Source: CAZMOK01 sp964567785 (GTDB lineage Bacteria; Bacteroidota; Bacteroidia; Bacteroidales; JAGOPY01). From it: a stretch of 16,863 bases of DNA. Within the stretch, counting starts at the first letter, position 1. Every line of letters starts with the position of its first letter. This document shows, one piece after another, positions 14,330-16,863 of the stretch. The position numbers were made by a program, and so were the translations under genes. The DNA lies in NCBI GenBank assembly GCA_964567785.1, contig CAZMOK010000063.1, positions 1 through 16,863 of the forward strand, read 5' to 3'. A model generated the notes under the pieces. The model did no database searches. It was given only the letters and a program-made list of their open reading frames with translations, and was not told where the DNA came from.

Positions 14330-14358
14330 AAAGCCCCGGAGATCCCGGGGCTTTTTTT
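14330..14358 (+). terminator. Terminator of the rpsF-rpsR-rplI operon
   Basis: AAAGCCCCGG at 14330-14339 pairs with CCGGGGCTTT at 14345-14354 around the loop AGATC, followed by an unbroken run of T to 14358. The T-run overlaps the TAA stop of the convergent GtrA-family gene (14357-14359). The reverse direction has no good U-tract, so it mainly serves the plus strand. Confidence 0.92.
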
Positions 14359-14752
14359 ATGCAAAAGTTATAAAGTAATTAGCCAGGAAATTCCAGATGG
14401 TGACAACCCCGATCGCAAATAATTTGGATAGATAGAAGTTAAGTTTGAATTTGGTGATAATGAGCCAGAGAATGAAATTATTGATCCCAAGCCCTATGAG
14501 GCTGATTATCAGAAACTCTGAATACTCTATCATTATCTCCGGATCTTTACTTTGAAAGGTCCAGATCCTGTTCAGCACGTAGTTAGAGGTTGCCGCAGCC
14601 GTAAAGCCAATAGAATTGGAGATGTATTTCTGTATCTTAAATAATTCCTTGCAAACGTATGTAATTCCGAAATCGACTATAAGTCCTGAGAAACCAACAA
14701 TGGCAAATTTCAGGAATTTCCATAGAAAGGCTTTTGAAAGAAATTCTGTCAT
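14357..14752 (-). CDS. GtrA-family membrane protein
   Basis: A 131-residue integral membrane protein with four hydrophobic helices at about residues 13-33, 40-60, 77-98 and 105-128. It shows GtrA family (PF04138) landmarks: KFAIVGFSGLIVDFGITYV in the first helix, SNSIGFTAAATSNYVLNRIWTF around the second (the family's NF/Y-xxNRxWTF motif), and a final WNFLANYFITF. GtrA-like proteins are thought to help move lipid-linked sugars such as undecaprenyl-phosphate-glucose across the membrane for glycan modification, but most are uncharacterised. No glycosyltransferase partner is in the window. The ATG lies three bases after the stop of the M28 peptidase on the same strand, so the two are almost certainly one operon. 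Its TAA stop sits at the edge of the ribosomal terminator hairpin. Confidence 0.88.
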   Translation of the reverse strand: MTEFLSKAFLWKFLKFAIVGFSGLIVDFGITYVCKELFKIQKYISNSIGFTAAATSNYVLNRIWTFQSKDPEIMIEYSEFLIISLIGLGINNFILWLIITKFKLNFYLSKLFAIGVVTIWNFLANYFITFA

Positions 14753-14755
14753 TAT

Positions 14756-16555
14756 CTATAGCTGGATGATAAGCACCTCTTTCTTCCCGTCACGTTCCAC
14801 ATCTACAGTTATTGTCTGGCCGGCGCTGAGCTTTTTAAGCCTTGCCATGTAATCATAAATATCGCCCACTTTCTGACCCTCAATAGCTGTTATGACATCA
14901 CCCTTTTTCATTCCTCCTTTGTAGGCCGGGCCGTCTTTATTGACCCCGTCTACCGGCAGTCCGTCACCTGAGCTTGAAGTAAAATCAGGCATTATGCCGA
15001 GGGTGACCTTTAAGTTGTAACCACGCCCCTGTTGCTCCTTCGGTCCTGCCTCCCTGAAAGTAAGGGTTCTCTCGTAGTTTGCAATTTCCTTTACCAGTTC
15101 AGCCGAAAAGTCGAGTACAGCCTGCTGGCCTTCATAATTCAGTTTACCGGCATCGTCCCTGGGTGTGTGATAATCGGTATGTGCGCCTGTGGATATAAAG
15201 AATACAGGGATATCTTTTGCATAGAATGCAGCATGGTCGGAGGGCCCGTAACCCTCGGGTGAAAGGCCCAGTTCAAACCTGTCGTTATTAACATCTTCCA
15301 GGATCTTTTCTGTTTCCTTCGAAGTGCCCGTTCCGCCGATGGCTATGGAGTTCTTCTTTTCATCAAACCTGCCGATCATGTCGAAGTTGATCATTGCCAC
15401 GATATTATCCACTTCAACGGGACAATTGTCAATGAAATATTTTGAACCGAGCAGGCCCATCTCCTCAGCGCCAAATGCAACAAAGATGACACTTCGCTGC
15501 AGGGACGGCTTTTCTGCATTCAACTTTTCAGCTAGCTCAATCACTCCGGCCACACCTGATGCGTTATCATCGGCGCCATTATGGATCGCTGTTTCCTGGG
15601 GGGTCCTGGATCCCGATTTCATACCGCCAAAACCAAGGTGGTCATAGTGAGCCCCAACTACAATGTATTCATTTTTTAGCTCCGGGTCTGAACCTTCCAC
15701 CATTCCCATTACATTGTAGGTGTCGACCATGATATACTCCACATCCGCCCTTGCCTCGATATTGATCTCAAAAGAAAAAGTGAAGGGAAATGGATTCTCA
15801 CTTATCTGGTCCACGAAAGACTTTATGCTTTTCCCTGAAAAGCCAATTATTGCATCCGCTGTGCTCCTCTTTAACTGGATGACCGGTATGCCAACATCCG
15901 ATGTGGTTTTATCAAAAGTAAGTTGCTCAAAACGGTCGTATTCATCGTAATGTTCGGGGGAAACAAGAAAAACACCTGCCGCACCGGCATCCCTGGCGGC
16001 TATTACCTTGTCCCTGTCGCCACTGTACCTGGCGAAAAGATCGTTCCTATCCCCAACATCGGGATGCCCGCGAAGTATCATGACCCACTTGTCTTTTACC
16101 ACTTCCCCCGGCATTTCATTCCATTGAACCGAATCGGTATCTATAACAAGCCCGTAACCGCAGAACATGAGCTTGGCATTTATCAGTTCACTTGCAGAAT
16201 AAGATACCGGTGCAAAATCGATGAACGGTTCGAAATAGGTCTGCTGTGTGTACAGGTAATTTCCATCACCTTCCTCTATTCCGGTGGCCACCTCGAAAAC
16301 CTGGTTACCGAAATCGCCAAGCATGGCCAGGCCGGCGTTCATAAACTCATTCCTTATGTATTCGGCTGCAACTTTGTCTTCCGGTGTGCCGGGATACCGG
16401 CCTTTAAGAGAATCAGATGCAAGAAAAGTAACATGTTCCTCCAGTTCATCCGCAGTTATTTCTACCTGCTGCGAATAAAGCATAAAAGATGTGGTTAAAA
16501 CCAAAGCAAGGGCAATGGTGAAACTCAAGCCGTATTTTAATTTGTTCAATAACAT
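14756..16555 (-). CDS. Exported M28 family metallopeptidase with PA and PDZ domains
   Basis: A predicted zinc aminopeptidase exported to the periplasm or cell surface, 599 residues from the ATG at 16555. A GTG nine codons earlier keeps the frame open, but a -7 element at 16603-16596 would put that start almost at the 5' end of the transcript, and MLLNKLKYGLSFTIALALVL from the ATG is a better signal peptide. The order is signal sequence (1-28), a PA-type insertion (about 120-240, with KVIAARDAGAAGVFLV), M28 catalytic domain (about 275-500), and C-terminal PDZ domain (about 515-597, GMKKGDVITAIEGQKVGD). Zinc ligands and catalytic residues are intact: His303 in AHYDH, Asp329 in GADDNASG, Glu364/365 in AEEMG, Asp392 in NFDMIG, His463 in DYHTPRD. 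No T9SS tail is present, unlike the three proteases to the left. It is co-transcribed with the GtrA-family gene. Confidence 0.93.
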   Translation of the reverse strand: MLLNKLKYGLSFTIALALVLTTSFMLYSQQVEITADELEEHVTFLASDSLKGRYPGTPEDKVAAEYIRNEFMNAGLAMLGDFGNQVFEVATGIEEGDGNYLYTQQTYFEPFIDFAPVSYSASELINAKLMFCGYGLVIDTDSVQWNEMPGEVVKDKWVMILRGHPDVGDRNDLFARYSGDRDKVIAARDAGAAGVFLVSPEHYDEYDRFEQLTFDKTTSDVGIPVIQLKRSTADAIIGFSGKSIKSFVDQISENPFPFTFSFEINIEARADVEYIMVDTYNVMGMVEGSDPELKNEYIVVGAHYDHLGFGGMKSGSRTPQETAIHNGADDNASGVAGVIELAEKLNAEKPSLQRSVIFVAFGAEEMGLLGSKYFIDNCPVEVDNIVAMINFDMIGRFDEKKNSIAIGGTGTSKETEKILEDVNNDRFELGLSPEGYGPSDHAAFYAKDIPVFFISTGAHTDYHTPRDDAGKLNYEGQQAVLDFSAELVKEIANYERTLTFREAGPKEQQGRGYNLKVTLGIMPDFTSSSGDGLPVDGVNKDGPAYKGGMKKGDVITAIEGQKVGDIYDYMARLKKLSAGQTITVDVERDGKKEVLIIQL

Positions 16556-16595
16556 ATTATCTGATTTTAATTGATTAAACACTCAAAACAAGGCG

Positions 16596-16603
16596 CAAAA
16601 TTA
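16596..16603 (-). promoter_or_regulatory. -7 element of the M28 peptidase operon
   Basis: The minus strand reads TAATTTTG, an exact TAnnTTTG match, 40 bases before the ATG at 16555. No TTTG -33 box at the right distance was found; the nearest TTTG lies about 25 bases upstream. Confidence 0.5.
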
Positions 16604-16639
16604 GTAAAATCTTATTGCTGTCACTTATCAAATTCCGTG

Positions 16640-16780
16640 CTAGGTTATGAAAAAAGAAGGACGACCCGTATTTGAGTCCGTCCTTCTACCCACCCAGGGA
16701 TTGACATTGTAGTCAGACCGCTGGGCATAGCAGATTACAGATAAAAATGTCATTGCAAGAAGACATACCAGTGTTTTCAT
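16640..16780 (-). CDS. Small ORF with signal peptide (46 codons), status uncertain
   Basis: The frame encodes 46 residues beginning MKTLVCLLAMTFLSVICYAQ, a good signal peptide with a likely cut after Ala19. It is followed by a short polar sequence, RSDYNVNPWVGRR, and then about 13 more residues. I recognise no family. It has an exact TAnnTTTG promoter element 50 bases upstream. It is odd that the last 15 or so codons are encoded by a strong minus-strand terminator hairpin and its U-tract, so most transcripts would end about eight bases before the TAG. In a neighbouring frame a TAG lies exactly at the hairpin's start, so a single-base indel, real or from assembly, could explain the conflict. 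It may be a real secreted peptide, a decayed gene, or part of a small RNA. Confidence 0.4.
   Translation of the reverse strand: MKTLVCLLAMTFLSVICYAQRSDYNVNPWVGRRTDSNTGRPSFFIT
16650..16687 (-). terminator. Minus-strand intrinsic terminator inside the small ORF
   Basis: On the minus strand AGAAGGACG (16687-16679) pairs with CGTCCTTCT (16663-16655). After one bulged G, four further pairs (ACTC with GGGT, one of them a T-G wobble) leave a 6-base loop. Six T follow (16655-16650). There is no U-tract on the plus strand, so the direction is clear. It would also shield the M28 operon promoter from upstream transcription. Confidence 0.75.
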
Positions 16781-16804
16781 GGCTCTAAGTTTTGGTTAAT
16801 AATC

Positions 16805-16838
16805 AGCAAGTTATCAGGGAACTTGCCATTCAAATATA
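16805..16838 (-). promoter_or_regulatory. Promoter and leader hairpin of the small minus-strand unit
   Basis: The minus strand has TATATTTG at 16838-16831, an exact -7 match. About six bases later GCAAGTT (16825-16819) pairs perfectly with AACTTGC (16811-16805) around a 7-base loop, so the predicted transcript would begin with or very near this hairpin. The -33 region falls at the window edge and shows TGTGG rather than TTTG. Confidence 0.5.
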
Positions 16839-16863
16839 ACTCATCACGATATTAAAATCCACA

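Noticed and set aside
15923..16498. Plus-strand frame of 191 codons opposite the M28 peptidase
   Set aside because: It is antisense to a gene with intact catalytic motifs. The translated sequence is an irregular mix without recognisable features.
1..16863. CRISPR arrays, tRNA or rRNA genes, phage or transposase genes
   Set aside because: None was seen. The only tandem repeats are the 7-bp units, which are far too short and lack spacers for CRISPR.

Overview
The window looks like chromosomal DNA of a member of the Bacteroidota, probably an environmental Bacteroidales- or Marinilabiliales-like lineage assembled as a draft or metagenome genome (it contains a run of exactly 100 N). The evidence is the repeated TAnnTTTG-type -7 promoter element, in one case with a TTTG box 19 bases upstream; three large secreted proteases ending in type IX secretion (T9SS) sorting domains; the folP-cdaA gene order; and an rpsF-rpsR-rplI operon. 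The exact taxon cannot be read from this sequence.

Layout. 1-422: 3' end of folP. 495-1295: cdaA, a membrane diadenylate cyclase with its own promoter. 1434-1963: a Bor-family small lipoprotein and a 62-residue two-helix membrane protein. 2003-2302 (minus): a Dabb-domain protein preceded by two copies of an 11-bp palindrome, 65 bp apart centre to centre. 2422-5552 (minus): hutI followed by ftcD, the last two steps of histidine degradation. The spacer between them is built of 7-bp tandem repeats and interrupted by the assembly gap. 5553-5878: intergenic, holding an intrinsic terminator with no visible gene to terminate. 5879-13060: three exported proteases in a row, C10 (streptopain-like), S8 (subtilisin-like), C10, separated by strong terminators and each preceded by a promoter-like motif. 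13204-14304: rpsF-rpsR-rplI behind the best promoter of the window and ending in a strong terminator. 14357-16555 (minus): an M28 metallopeptidase with PA and PDZ domains, followed 3 bases later by a GtrA-family membrane protein. 16640-16838 (minus): a compact unit with promoter, leader hairpin, 46-codon signal-peptide ORF and a terminator that lies before the stop codon.

How the parts fit together. HutI and FtcD take imidazolonepropionate to glutamate and load one carbon onto tetrahydrofolate, so they meet the folate pathway of folP chemically, though the genes are far apart and on opposite strands. The three T9SS cargo proteases, with CUB and PKD adhesive domains, and the exported M28 peptidase suggest an organism that degrades extracellular protein and may feed on amino acids such as histidine. 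The most unusual items are the heterogeneous heptamer array filling the hutI-ftcD spacer, the paired palindromes before the Dabb gene, the small unit at the right edge, the orphan terminator near 5815, and a perfect Shine-Dalgarno sequence before rplI in a phylum that rarely uses them.
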